From positions 9,858,001 through 9,922,000 of the forward strand of contig NC_064212.1 of NCBI RefSeq assembly GCF_023101765.2: 64,000 bases of DNA, written 5' to 3'. The position numbers and the translations under genes were made by a program. The notes below the pieces were generated by a model. That model was given only the letters and a program-made list of their open reading frames with translations. It did no database searches and was not told where the DNA came from. This DNA comes from Spodoptera frugiperda (lineage: Eukaryota; Arthropoda; Insecta; Lepidoptera; Noctuidae). Shown here piece by piece: positions 39,301-51,040 of this stretch; positions within the stretch are counted from its first letter, which is position 1; each line of letters starts with the position of its first letter.

Positions 39301-42300
39301 GCAATCTGAAGTTTTTATAGAATATCTAATTAATAGGATCAAGTTGTTGATTCACCGTCTGCTTAAGGCAATTTAAGTGGGTAGGGTGCCCACCTAATCG
39401 AAAATGGTAAACTTTAATAAGGTTAAAGCTCCGTTACCGGTTGCGAATCGGTAGTCCACGCCTTGACAAAGAGGAATAATTTGTAAATATTAAACGTGGT
39501 AGACTGACAAATATGGGTGTTGATATTAAGGTGAAGGAAAGTGGCCGCGGAAGGCAATTGATGGTTTAACAAACACGTAGGACTCTTTGACTAATAAAAT
39601 GCACGGACTAAGTAAGATTTCTTCTAAAGATATTTTGTAGAAATGGGTAACCTAACTTATCGACAGTAAATAACCTCGCTAATCTAAATGGTTAAAAATA
39701 GACATTTAAACTCTTCTTTTTGATTAAAGGATCGTAAATAAAGTGTACCTTAAAGATTAAGGAAACCAGTAATTGTGTTAGCGAACCAGAAAATATTTTC
39801 TATGTTGTCGTAGCGTTCTAAGAAACAGCCCTCGGCGATAGTTCACTTTAGCTGGGAACTTTATCCGACGGACGGCCGTGGTATAGTGGTATTATGTTCC
39901 CCATTCTGTGTCCGCTAATGACTAGGCTCTATTGATAGCAAACTGTAGGCTATCATTATCTATTATTAGTTTTCGTATTCCATTTAATTTTATTACCATA
40001 TCACCGGATCGTTACTTGTGTAATTAATTATAAAAAGTTTGCTGTTTAACTGTTTAATAATAATGCTATGTACTGAGTTAATAATTTAATTATGTGTAAA
40101 GTAAGCGTAATAAAAACGTGGGTGCCTAGGGCATTGGCTCCAGGAAAACAGATAGTGTCGCGCACGATTTCGAGTTCCGATTAAAATTGAATAACTTTGT
40201 GGCGCTAGAGCGCGGCGAATGCAATTTGGTAAAGTCCTTCGATGCACTTTACAAAATACCCGGTTTTTATTTTATACTGCGGTACGCTATCAGTTTATCA
40301 GGCCACTTGAGTACTTTTTTTAGAAAATATTTTTGCACCTAACATTTGCCAGACACACAAATAATATGACCGAGTTTCGCGACATTCAGTTCTCGCGAGA
40401 AATCAAAAACATATTACGATAAGTAGCCGTGTTAGTACACTCATGTTAACTGGATAGTAAACCATTGAATGACTTAGCACATTCGAGGAACAGGCACTAC
40501 TCATTTTAATATTACGACAGATGTTATCACCAGATCTAAAATGAAATTATCAGCTAATTAGCGTGACGTGCTGTCAAACACGTCCAGTGAAAGCAGTTTC
40601 ACACTTGGCCCCTTTAGCGGGTCACTGTCACAAAACATGAGCAAAACAATCGTGCTTTTCGGCGCGACATTTTACTCATGTATCATACTTTAAGTGTGGC
40701 CGGCTTGATCGGAGTAATACCAAAGCCTCGACGAAAACCGACGTGAACGCTTGCGTTGTGTTTTGTTAAGTGTGTGAGGTTACCGGAGGCAAGAGGGTAC
40801 CTCTCCCCATTCTTCCCAATCGGCGATTCCCCAATAACCCTAAAATTCTTAACCGCAAAAAGGCCGGCAACACACTTATAACGCCTCAGGTGTCTTGGGT
40901 GTCAACAGACAGCGGCGGTTGCTTACCTTCGTGTGATCCGTCTGCTCGTTTGCTATTAAAAAAGACTTGGTAGAGGTCTAACATTGTTTGGACCGAGGTC
41001 TTTCTCGAGTGTGGCGGTGAAGTTACAAGAATAAAATCATACCGGGTGGGTCGGGGTTGTCACTGCGAGTTCGCGAGTCTCACGCTACCGTTATTGCATG
41101 TTAATGCCGACCGCGAAATGTTCGGCCGATGTAATGACATGCACACTATGGAACCGCGTCTGCCCACCCAACACAATTACGTGTAGCGTTACCATACCAT
41201 ATCGACACGCCAAAATTGATTGACCGGCAAAAATTGCTCTAGCAAAATTTCAGATGAACATCTTCGATGTTTCCGCGATTGAATGTATCAAATAAATGGT
41301 TTGTGGCCGTTGTGGCAACGCTATATCGTACCGGTAAACTTTTATAGAACACGAAATAAACAGTAATATGTGGGAGGAGGCCATAACCATAACTAACGTT
41401 TTGCTGTAAATGTAGGTATTGATTAAAAAATATCAGTTAAAATAACAATACAGAAGTTGGTAATTATTTCCATTTTTGGCACATACCAGAAAATATATGT
41501 TTATCTGCTGGCTACTTCATACCATACCATACCATACCATAGGCTACCTCATACCTAGTTGTATGTATAAGCAAAAGGAGCAGAACCAGTGTACCTACCA
41601 TCCAAAAACAGAAGAAACATTTGTGCAGTTGGTGCATTGTTTTTGCTGTAGTTTGCACCGGCCACGGGTAATCCATCATAATGCAAGTTAGCCAGGAACG
41701 AGCATTAGCAGGGCCCGACCTGACGGTATCTGTGATTTGGCTGAACGCGGTCAGCCTACGGCGATTGTCTCTTGTTATCGTCAACCATTTTATTATAGTC
41801 GTCAAAAGCTCATTGTATTACATTATTGTACCGTCAATACCGATAGGTAAAACTAGCAGATATTATACTGACACTATACCTTCTTCAAATCTAGGTGGGT
41901 TTTAAATTGAAATTCATGCTCAAACATCAATCTAAAACGGACCTAAACGGCCCGGTGCGGTGTAACGCGCAGGCGTGCTAGCTCTGTTGGCATCTTTCTT
42001 TTCCATATCGTACCTGCCTAACAATCAGAAAATAGAAGAATACAATTCGTTACGAGCCATCTGTCATTGTCCACGGCCTAGATACCATCGCCGGAGATTT
42101 TGGTAACTACCTATACTTATCAATCGAATTGGTCCATGTCATGTAAACAATGGAAATAATGTAGACGTAGATTGCCGATTACGGAGGCGTAATCAGAAAT
42201 AGACGTGTACTGGAATATAGTGGTGATACCAATTGTTCTGTTGTGCAGTTAATTTGGCCGAAGCAATCTCGGCGATGGTGAGATAAGCTGTGCAGATGGG

Positions 42301-45300
42301 CCGCCTTCCCGGCGTGGCTGCGATCTGTGACATAGATAACATTAGACGAACGTTTCCTGGCAGGTTTGAATATGTCCCAGCCCCAGCACACTTGGATACG
42401 GTTACATGGTAATTATGTAGGATGTTACTGTACCGTTACCACAAACCCTTTACTTTCTAGCCCTGGTTGGTATAGCCTATAGTTATGCAGTCTCGTTCGT
42501 TCGCTTCACAAAGAATATCGACGGAGGGTTATCACACGTTCATCTTCGCGGCTGACGTGAATTACATGAGTGCCGTTAAGGTTATTGCAGCAATAATGTG
42601 GGAAAAGTGTGAAACGTCGATAGTTTGCGGTAAGTGAGGATCGTTGTAGCTGTATCAGAGCAATGCATGCAGTGCTGCAATGTTGCGTAAAGTTGCGCGT
42701 GCGACAGATGGTATAATAGTCTCATAAGTCGACAAGGAGCTGCGCCATTATTGAACTTTTTTATTTTATTACCGCGACGGGTGTTGTGGTGTATTTCAAT
42801 GAGATGTTAATTCTCGCAACTAGCGGTACCAAATAATACAAAACTGTGTTATGAATCTCATTTAATAATGGCTTCATATTTTCAGCATCAAAGGTTTTAT
42901 TTTATCGAATAGGTATTTTAGATTTTAAGTTGTAACTATTTCACAACGAGTATTACAATCAACATGTAGGTAGAGAATGTAGAGATTCTGATATCATCAG
43001 CAGTTCAATAGTATCTCAGTGTAAGAGGCGGTTAATCGCATTATCTTATTCTTGTATCGCAGAAACAAATTAATCTGGGCTATTATTTAGGTTGGAAAGC
43101 AATTTTTTCATATTGGCTGCTTCGATCATCTATTTATAGAAATCTAGAATCTAGTGCCTTGTGTCCACGAATGCGGATTACGATCTTTAAGCTGCGGCAA
43201 AAGTGGTAATTACCTCATTTTTTATATTGAAATTAAGTAATTCAAGTGAGTCACTATCAAAGTTTTACTTAAATGATGAATATTTTAACTGAATATTGCA
43301 GAGTGTGAATGGCAACTATGGATATAATTAAGGAAGACTGGAATATAGAACATCGAAATTGCTGTTTATTTAATTTTTAATGAGAAATTCAAAAAGTTGT
43401 TATTTTTGATGACAATAAAGAGTGTAAGAATGATAGACCCAGTTTAGTGTTCCTATAGAAAAATACTAGCCAATCAGAACATCGCATCGTACCTACTTAG
43501 TGTTTTTAATACACTACACCGCGACCGTGGTATGTACGGTACTTGGTATATTTCTATTCAAATTGCCTGAATGGAGTGTGATAAAATGAGAATGCAAATT
43601 AAAAGTAGGTTGTGCCGGACACGCAAATTAAATTTTTTGAACAATATTGTTCTCTGTTGTGAACTAGAAAACGGAGTGTTTTCCTTAACAATCTACTTTT
43701 CGATCGTATTTTTTTATTTCTTTGTTCGTGTACCTATTTGTTAAAGAGCTTGTAAACAAGCCTTTGGGAATTAGGTACATGAAGATACAACCTAATAACA
43801 CAGGTTACAATAAGGAAGGTTTTTCCAATGACAAAGTACAGACGTAATATAATATTGAGGGCGGGTAGAACCTTAAACAACATACTGTGTGATGTGGATG
43901 TACATCCTTTTTTGCACAAGTACAAGCACAGTAAGTTCTAGGCAACAAATTCCTTCAGACAAACCACTTGATTCTATTTATTTGTTATATAAAATGTCAC
44001 TGTAAGATTACCACGGTAATACTGAGTATTAAAAATAATTATGTTTGTATTAGTTTATTATGCGTGGAGGCTTGTTATTAGCAAATAGCAATATGCTTTA
44101 ATTGTTTTTTTTTTCTAAAATGTAATCAGTCTGTAAACTTTCCTATTTTTTTTTATTGTTAAGTAATAATAAATATTCCTAATGCTTCACATGTAAACTG
44201 TATGACATATATCTACAGCCTTCGTAATCCATTATATTTATGTCAGCTTAGCAACGACGACTTCTAAAGGCAACTTCGGGAATGACCAAAAGATTGAATA
44301 TTTATATAAAAAAATAAAAACAGAATAAACGCTTATTAAACAAACCAAATGCTTATTTAATTAATTTTAAAACGATATTAAATTAATACTAACTACTACT
44401 ATTTTGCTGTGCCCGACAGTGTCCATAATTGTGACTAAATACAGTAAATATTTTCTAACACCTGTGTACATTATGGGTGCAATAAATATCTACTTGAATA
44501 CTTGAACAAACGCTTGAAACGAACGAGTGAGTTTTCTGATTAAATTCTAATCCAAATTGGTCCATTGGCATCAGGCTGCTATCCAGAGCATACAATGGCC
44601 GCATGGACGACACGCACGTTCATATAAAATGTAATTGTAACTTTATGTTGTGTTGCTCATCATCTGGCATAAAATATCCATACTTCATGCCTAGATCTAC
44701 GTAGGTTACCTAATTAGTAATCTTCATCGATAATGAATATTTTAATTTTTTATATTATATTTTTATTATATTCAATTGTGATGACGAAAACATCCTAGTG
44801 CAGGGTAATGTTACGCAAAAATCTTGTATTGATTTATACCTACATAGGTATTTATTTATTTATTACTATTAAAGAACTCAACAGAATAAACATCAATTCG
44901 TTATTTTCATATTTCCTTCAGCAGCTAAGTGCTTAGCTTTACCAACTGAATGCTTGTTCAATTGTTTAAGAATTGCTCTACTAATTTCTGTTTACCTACC
45001 TACCTAGCAAAGGAAATAGTTACAAATTCGTATTAATTTATTATGTGCATAAAACAACACTATATAATAATGTATATTTACCTACAACCGTACCTAAATA
45101 AATAATTAGCAATAACAAAGATACATAAATACAAATACATACTGATAATTGATTGTATTAAAATTAAAAAGTTTTTATTAATATTAACTTTGAGACTTAT
45201 GCAAAAGCTTTACAATTTTTAAGGGTGATTTGTGTTTATTATATTATTTTCTGCTTCTATACAGACTTGTATTTTTAATTACTTAATCATAATAATATTT

Positions 45301-45438
45301 TTATGAGTACAAAATACATAACGGTTACTTATGGGTATTACTCTCACCTTCGTTTTCATCAATTTCAGCGATAGGACACACAAAATTAATTTTAAAAATG
45401 ATTCCAATAAAAAATAAATACGTTCGGGAAACCATCAT
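30358..45438 (-). CDS. Single-pass membrane protein with FN3 and lone ZP-N-like domain (6 exons)
   Basis: Exons on the minus strand are 45438-45348, 32197-32043, 31634-31394, 31254-30990, 30908-30709 and 30626-30358. All are GT-AG with agreeing phases, giving 406 residues. Exon 1 encodes a signal peptide (MMVSRTYLFFIGIIFKINF). Residues about 31-160 form a fibronectin type III domain (RLRWEYGKP, TTYSFEVRP), interrupted by a Ser/Thr-rich loop. Residues 170-256 hold four cysteines (170, 201, 223, 256) in a pattern and context (YVIVQENLP, RRFLVLCTYKP) like the N-terminal half of a zona pellucida domain. No ZP-C half follows. A transmembrane helix lies at about 324-345, followed by an Arg/Ser-rich cytoplasmic tail. 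I do not know a named family member, so no symbol is given. It is probably a cell-surface protein; a role in adhesion or apical matrix is only inference. Exon 1 is linked by phase and by the lack of another signal sequence. Confidence 0.85.
37540..38150. repeat. Dispersed element with GC-rich hairpin
   Basis: This block includes the perfect 8-bp stem GGGGGCAC...GTGCCCCC (37,661-37,680) with a GGCA loop. It continues through the words GGCACGGCCGTACCATCC, TTCGGGCC and CCCCCTATAATTCGG. I recall similar stretches as repeats in noctuid DNA. A 117-codon minus-strand open frame across it has no recognisable domain. Boundaries are approximate. Confidence 0.45.
38578..38674. repeat. Foldback sequence, about 36-bp arms
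   Basis: The left arm GGATGCACTTTAGGCTCATG... pairs with the right arm ending ...CATGCACTTTGGG-type complement at 38,674. The arms are about 36 bp with three or four mismatches, and the loop is about 22 bp and itself contains a CCCAAA/TTTGGG-like word. It is probably a small transposon derivative. Confidence 0.6.
40782..40980 (-). repeat. Dispersed lepidopteran short repeat, inverted copy
   Basis: This is the reverse complement of the family at 8363-8512. Landmarks are CTTCCCAATCGGCGATTCCC, AAAGGCCGGCAACACAC and GTGATCCGTCTGCTCGTTTG. It is more complete than the first copy because it retains the GGGAAGA-type end. Confidence 0.7.
41518..41541 (+). repeat. (ATACC)n microsatellite
   Basis: About four and a half perfect copies of the pentamer ATACC lie in the long intron of the FN3/ZP-N gene. 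The copy number is probably polymorphic; no function is implied. Confidence 0.85.
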
Positions 45439-46252
45439 GTCCTGACAAAAAAATTATAGCGATACATTAATTTAATAAAAAGTAAAGACCGGTAAAGAGT
45501 ACGCGTTTACGTGAACGCTTTCGCGGATGCGCGGGCGCCGGCGCTATGACCGTACATGCGTTTGCGCTGCAGTGGCCACCGAGCGACTAACCAATAATAA
45601 CGCCGAGACAAGCTACGCTTTTGGATGGGCACAGTTACTCGCGACCTCCGTGCTTGAAAGGATTTGAAGTTCAAAGCAGCCTGTACGATATAGACTGAAA
45701 AATAAACTGGACTTGTGCACTAATTCTGCGAAATTTGCGGACGTTACAAGAAAGTGAAAGCTCTACCAAAGCTGCGGCAATTTCAGATGTCAATGCCGTC
45801 TAAATGTTTTTTCTATGACCGTAGGAGTTCATCTTTCATGAGAAATTTATAATAATTGTTAGGTAAATGTAAGTAAACTTAATTTATTTTCAGTGCATTC
45901 TAGGTTTGCAGCAGTCCCATGAATTATGATACCAACGTGCTTCTGCTAAATACCTAATTTTGATAAAGTAGCTAACTAGGTACTGTATGCATTTCACTGC
46001 ATAATGTGTGAAGATTTCAAACGTCGCAAGCTTAGCTACTATACATGCTATGTGAAACAAGCACGTAGCTACCCCACTAAGTATAGGTCTTTTCTAAAAG
46101 GCCCGGGTTGGAGACGCCGATTATTTTGCGCATGCGTAAAGCCCTCGGCCCCTGTGACATTCAGTGCTCTCCAAGACGCCTAGCACAAACATATGGATAA
46201 ACAAACAGTAACGCAACACTGAATTAAATGCTCAAATATATTTAAATATAAA
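45439..46252. promoter_or_regulatory. Divergent promoter FN3/ZP-N gene / tetraspanin
   Basis: There are 814 bp between the two divergent start codons. A GC- and CpG-rich block at 45,490-45,660 (GCGGATGCGCGGGCGCCGGC) lies just upstream of the minus-strand gene and probably carries its core promoter. A weaker GC-rich patch at 46,095-46,180 lies nearer the tetraspanin. The TGTCAAATTTG motif of the other two divergent promoters is absent. Confidence 0.5.
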
Positions 46253-49200
46253 ATGGGCAACCAATTCAAAAACGTGGCGGTGATAGCCTGTTTAAAAACG
46301 TTTCTTTTTGTTTTCAACATAGTATTTTGGGTAAGTTTTATATAATTATTTACCTATTCGCTTTTGTTTTGAAGGAAATTACCATTAAATATGTGGGTAC
46401 TACGTCCGAACGACCCAAATCGAATGGCCCATGGGTCGTTCGGACGTAAACAAAAATCAGCTACGTCCGAATGACCCACTCAAGGAAAAAAAGAAGGAAA
46501 ACAAATGATTAGTTAAAATAAATGAAAAATTATTAGAAAGTACATTCGCAAACATTATATTAACATAAAAAAAAAATATTATTAATATTTTTAATATATT
46601 GATATATATATTTATGTATATATTTTTTTTAATTATATTATTAATATTTACGACATAAAATATATAATTACTATATACTGATGTATATATTTATATATTA
46701 TTTTATTTCAAAAATATAATCTACTTTTAATCTAAACTAACACATTATTTACAACTTAAAAATACCAAAAAAAAAGGAATAAATATACTAACTTAAAACT
46801 AAAATAAAGGTGTTAGGCGTGGTTAGACGTCGAAGTACTCGTCCGCTGTAAGTACGTCACGCAAGTAAGTAAGGCCTTCGTCTACAGTATTACTAAGTAT
46901 CAGTACATCATCAATGTACCAAAATACACCGACCGTACCCAAATATACATTGCACCCGAATGTACATTATGTAGTTACTCATTTGTTTTCCTTCTTTTTT
47001 TCCTTGAGTGGGTCATTCGGACGTAGCTGATTTTTGTTTACGTCCGAACGACCCATGGGCCATTCGATTTGGGTCGTTCGGACGTAAACAAAAATCAGCT
47101 ACATATTTAATAATAAATTGATGAATATGTTTAACGTGTCATGCTATTTATTGTAAAGTGCCTTCTTCTGAGTTCATCACTTTTAAGATAAAGATTTCTT
47201 AAAAGTCCAGCTGTTATCTTCCGATTCTCATTAACAGCCAATTGTAGAGGTAAAAGTTTACCAATTATAATACTTTAGTAATTTTAATTTTATATAATTG
47301 ATTCGATTCTAGAATTAATACCAATAAGGAAAATAATATTTCGACTATATCCATATGGTGCTGCGTTCTACGTAGGTTCTACATAATACCAAATCATTGT
47401 TAATTTATATGTGTGACTATCCTTGTACTTATTTAAAGGGTTTTCTCAATCAATAATTTGTTAGCCAATTATTGCACCCGTTTTTACGACGACGACGAGA
47501 TCACCAAAATTAGAAATTTCAAAAGAGCAAGAGCTGTTTGTACGTGTGTACCTTCATCGATAGAAATCCAAAGTGAAATCAGAACGTGCATAAAATATTT
47601 AATTGGTTTAGCGTTGGTTGTAAAAACATGCGTCTCAGTTCACAGGCCTGCTACTGTTGCTGGTGGGACTATGGGCTGAGTTTGACCTTCACAAGTACAT
47701 GGAGCTATCTCCTGAGTTCTCAGGGACCGCTCCTCACGTACTAATTGGTATCGCTTGCCTCATCGTCCTTGTCAGCTCGATAGCCTTCTCCTGCATCATC
47801 AAGGGCCAGCCTGTGCTGCTATACATAGTAAGTGTAGCATGTTCATCTACTTTCTTTTTCATCCTGAACTTATAGACGACTAAGAGACATTCTTGTATGT
47901 GGGTTTATTTTGATTGGTGCATTAGCCCATTTTCATTATCAGTCTCCACATTCACATTACAGACTACATTTGTTTCATTTTATTCCTCACAAGTACGAGT
48001 ATTTAGATGAAATATACTTTTTTTTCACAGTACGGTGGATTCTTGGCTTGTATCTTCATGATGGACGCGGGAGTAGGGGCGGCAGCAGCATGTTACCGCG
48101 ACACCTTCGCCAAAAGTCTCCGTGATGGTCTCACCCAGACTATCACCAATAACTATCCCCACAAAGCCAACTTTGATTTCGCACAAAAAAATGTGAGTAG
48201 GTGCTTATTAATCTATGTATAATATAACAATAAGTCGGGTTCTTCCTGATTTCCTTCTTGATGCTATACCTCCAGAACGCACGAACCGATTTCCACGGTT
48301 TTGCATTCGTTGGAAATGTCTCGGGCTCCGTGAGGTTTATAGCAAAGAAAATATTATAGCAGGAAAAAACAAAAGAAAAGCAGGGAATCACGTAAAATCG
48401 TTGGTGACGAAACGGAGTTCGCTGGGTTTGCTAGTTATTAATAATTTTACAGATCTAACTCGAACCCTCACAGTTGTTATAATGATAACATAGGTCTAGC
48501 TAGCCTACACTCGAAAATCCTAAATTTTTGAAATTTTACAAATGGGCCTTTTGCAGCTACGACATCTAGATTTTTAATTGTATAACTTGTAGTGACTACC
48601 TGCTGAATCAGGTTACAGCTTTTTTTTTGAGGGGGGAAATTCATCCAATGACTTCTCCCGCCTTGGGCGAGGCGAGAGGGAGTGTCAGACTCTTACTGAC
48701 TAAAAACCAGGTTACAGCTTGTACCTTCTATTCGTGTAATAAACAATTAGTAATGTGCTTAGGTTCTTATTCTTAGTTAATTGCCTTTCTCTTGTCGTCA
48801 GTACATTACGAGTATCTAACAACCCCGTGCGTGTGTTACAGTTGCGCTGCTGTGGCGTATCTAACTACACTGACTGGATAAGGCTGTCACCGCAGAAGGT
48901 GATCCCTATCTCGTGCTGCCTCGACCCGGACGACTGCATCACGGCTAATTACAGCGACGTCTTCCAACAAGTAAGTTCAAACAAATAGTCACTGATTTCT
49001 TGATGCACTGTGCTACAGGTAGGGTACCTATATAGGGACATAGGTGAGCTTATAATGAAAAATAAGTTTTGAACACAGCTACCTCACTACTATTAGTTGG
49101 TATTTACTGCAGTTTTTTATAGATCACTAGCGGACCCGACAGACGTTGTCCTGTCTACACATCTTTAATTTGAAAATTTTAAACTCTTTTAATAAGCTAA

Positions 49201-50169
49201 AACATTCTGGACCTTTTTGATGAAAATTGTTATTCAAATGTTATGACAATATCTAACGTCATTAATATTTGACACTGCGATGGTAGCGCCGTCTGTCGGA
49301 TCCAATGTAAAACATTCCAAAATCAACAACTACTAATAAATTAAAAATTAAATAAAAAAACATTGTCCAGCGGACAAAATTGTGAATCTAAACCATTCTC
49401 AGATCCCCTTGAACACACACAAAACAGTTCATCAAAATCGGTCCACTCGTTTAAGAGAAGTTCAGTGACATACACACTTACAGAAGAATTATATATAAAG
49501 ATTTACAAGTTTGAAAAGTGCCTACAAACATTTACAAACATTTTATATTATATATATTTTATAGAAGCTACTTACCATAAATTGCATCCATCGGGCTCGG
49601 ACGTGAGTCCTCACAATAACGTCACGATTATGCCTCTGAGCTTTTAAAACCTTTTATAACTTTAAGCGTTTTACCATACCGCGACGGGCCAATAACTGTC
49701 TCAATGCCGGGCCAAAGACCTTTTCCCACGAACAGGAAAATCTTGCATTCGTTGAATTTGACTATTTCAAATATTTCATGAATGAGGTATATTATAATAT
49801 TATAACGGAATAAAATCAACGCATATTTTCACATTTATTAACTGTACCTGCCTTACGCACTGGCATTAGGCACGTGTAGTAAGTACGCAACGCACCACCT
49901 ATGTACGTCAAGTACTTACTATAGGTAGGTATATAACAGTAGCTGTATGCTTGACACTTGATAATGCAGTTCCCTATATGTAGGTATCTAATGTGCTGTT
50001 GTTTGTGTGTCAGGGTTGTTATGCGGTGATCTCGGAGTACTTGGAAAACAACATCGACCTAGTGGTGGGTGTCGCCATCGGCACCGCCCTGCTGCCGCTC
50101 ATCGGAACGTTCCTCTCTTGTTTCCTCGCCAGTTACATCAAGAAGTCCAAATACGACGTGGTCAACTAA
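46253..50169 (+). CDS. Tetraspanin (5 exons)
   Basis: Exons are 46253-46330, 47639-47827, 48031-48192, 48842-48970 and 50014-50169. All are in phase 0 with GT-AG borders, giving 237 residues. Four membrane helices are visible: about 10-35 (FLFVFNIVFWFTGLLLLLVG), about 56-77, about 83-110 and about 200-228. The large extracellular loop has CCG at 146-148, a CC pair at 168-169, and Cys175 and Cys188, making the six-cysteine pattern of a CD63/CD151-type loop. The short polar tail ends KKSKYDVVN. Tetraspanins organise membrane microdomains with integrins and other partners. Which Drosophila Tsp gene is the orthologue cannot be decided here. The exon 2 acceptor is the CTCAG at 47,638, not the nearby TTCACAG, because only the former keeps the frame (F-T-G-L-L). 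Confidence 0.93.
46384..47111. mobile_element. Foldback element with perfect 106-bp arms
   Basis: The left arm (46,401-46,506) is the exact reverse complement of the right arm (46,981-47,086). Each arm carries its own smaller inverted repeat (ACGTCCGAACGACCC and GGGTCGTTCGGACGT). Beyond the arms the matching ends ATTAAATATGT (46,384-46,394) and ACATATTTAAT (47,101-47,111) also pair. The 474-bp interior is extremely AT-rich on its left half, with a more balanced right half, and has no open frame. It is a non-autonomous foldback DNA element sitting in tetraspanin intron 1. The transposase family is unknown. Confidence 0.8.
48205..48440 (+). repeat. Probable non-LTR retroelement fragment
   Basis: The words CAGAACGCACGAACCGATTT, CACGGTTTTGCATTCGTTGG and GGTCTCGGG-like sequence are typical of dispersed lepidopteran retroelement tails. 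It lies in tetraspanin intron 3, immediately after the exon 3 donor. No coding part is evident. Confidence 0.4.
48610..48712 (+). repeat. Dispersed noctuid-type repeat copy
   Basis: A poly(T) run is followed by GAGGGGGGAAATTCATCC, CTTCTCCCGCCTTGGGCGAG and a GTCAGACTCTTACTGACTAA end. This is the 5' half of the family seen at 590 and 1055. It lies in tetraspanin intron 3. Confidence 0.7.
49110..49515 (+). repeat. Non-LTR tail-like repeat in tetraspanin intron 4
   Basis: It opens with TCACTAGCGGACCCGACAG and closes with a tail near AAAATCGGTCCACTCG and AGAATTATATATAAAGAT. The same plan (start like CTAGCTGATCCGGC, CGGTCCAGCCG word, ATATATAGAG end) is seen at 51,676-51,845. These resemble 3' parts of insect non-LTR elements. 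Identification is by resemblance only. Confidence 0.45.
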
Positions 50170-50869
50170 CTCCTACGATTATAATGCGACTCTCAATTTT
50201 CTAATCTCCTCTCGACTGAAGCTATCCATGTTGGACAAATTTGCATTTTTATTCATATTTAATATTCCTTATATTATTATACTTAAATTAAAATATTTAT
50301 TAGAATTATTTATGTTTACAAATTTGAATATTATTATATTTAAAATCGATGTATTCTTTACAAATATTATTAGCATCGTCAATTTTTAAATGTTATTAAA
50401 CTTGAAGCAAAGCGAGTATTGGTTTTATTTGCAACTTGTGTGGAAACACAGATCCTTCTATTCACTACTTCGAACGAAGTCGCGGGCTTGGGTTAGTTTA
50501 TAGGTCCGTACTATAAAATTGCTTTTGAGTCGGTATATAGAAATCAATCAAAAAATATTTTATAACACTGATAACACATGTAATTTCATAATGAAACATT
50601 AAATACATTTTATAGATGTAGGCAGACACGAAGGTTGACATAAACCACACAAACAGACAAAATATTTTACTATAGGTACTACATGCTTCTATGATTTGAA
50701 ATACTATGAAATACCTAATAAAAAACCAAATATTTCAACAATTTTGTACATATTCAACAGTCAATATTTTATACCTTGTTCGTATTAAACCTTTTTTTTG
50801 TTGATTGGTTGATTTGAGGCGCGTATAAGGTGCTTGCCTAGAGCACTCTCTAGGTAATCAGACTCTGAT

Positions 50870-51040
50870 CTAGTCACTATCAGAGCTGTTCTTTTCCTCC
50901 TTAGTTTCCGCAGCCTGCTCTAACTTGTAATGGCGGTATTCAGGCTTTAATTCCCACATGTTCTTGTGAGGATTCGTGTAGTTGTAATTACATATTTCCT
51001 TCAATATCTCTTTCAGATATACCATAGGTTGCCTTGTGAT
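50870..51040 (-). CDS. TfIIFbeta: TfIIFbeta alternative last exon (copy A of exon 4)
   Basis: This 171-nt frame encodes 56 residues and a stop, starting ITRQPMVYLKEILKEICN and ending in the acidic SSDSD. It matches the regular exon 4 (54489-54659) at all but five residues (R/K, M/I, I/V, Y/L, T/K) and about eleven bases. The acceptor (TTTTCAG before ATCACAA) and stop codon are intact. It forms the second half of the winged helix that contacts DNA and Pol II. I see no first half of the gene attached to it except the shared exons 1-2 upstream, so it is most simply an alternative terminal exon. Transcript data are needed to exclude an unused duplicate. Confidence 0.8.
   Translation of the reverse strand: MTRQPMVYLKEILKEICNYNYTNPHKNMWELKPEYRHYKLEQAAETKEEKNSSDSD

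Larger units (their letters stand above)
32198..45347 (-). other. 13.1-kb first intron of the FN3/ZP-N gene
   Basis: No coding exon with proper splice sites was found inside this intron. It holds a long dispersed element at about 37,540-38,150 with a GC-rich hairpin, a foldback at 38,578-38,674, an inverted copy of a short dispersed repeat at 40,782-40,980, and an (ATACC)n microsatellite at 41,518-41,541. Short GC-richer patches near 34,195-34,290, 35,340-35,440 and 41,040-41,170 could be regulatory but have no recognisable motif. Confidence 0.6.

Noticed and set aside
39880..39910. tRNA-like GGTATAGTGGTATTA word
   Set aside because: It resembles a tRNA box A, but no box B or stems follow.
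47458..47638. 73-codon frame before tetraspanin exon 2
   Set aside because: It is intronic. Its frame differs from that of exon 2 and it lacks tetraspanin features.
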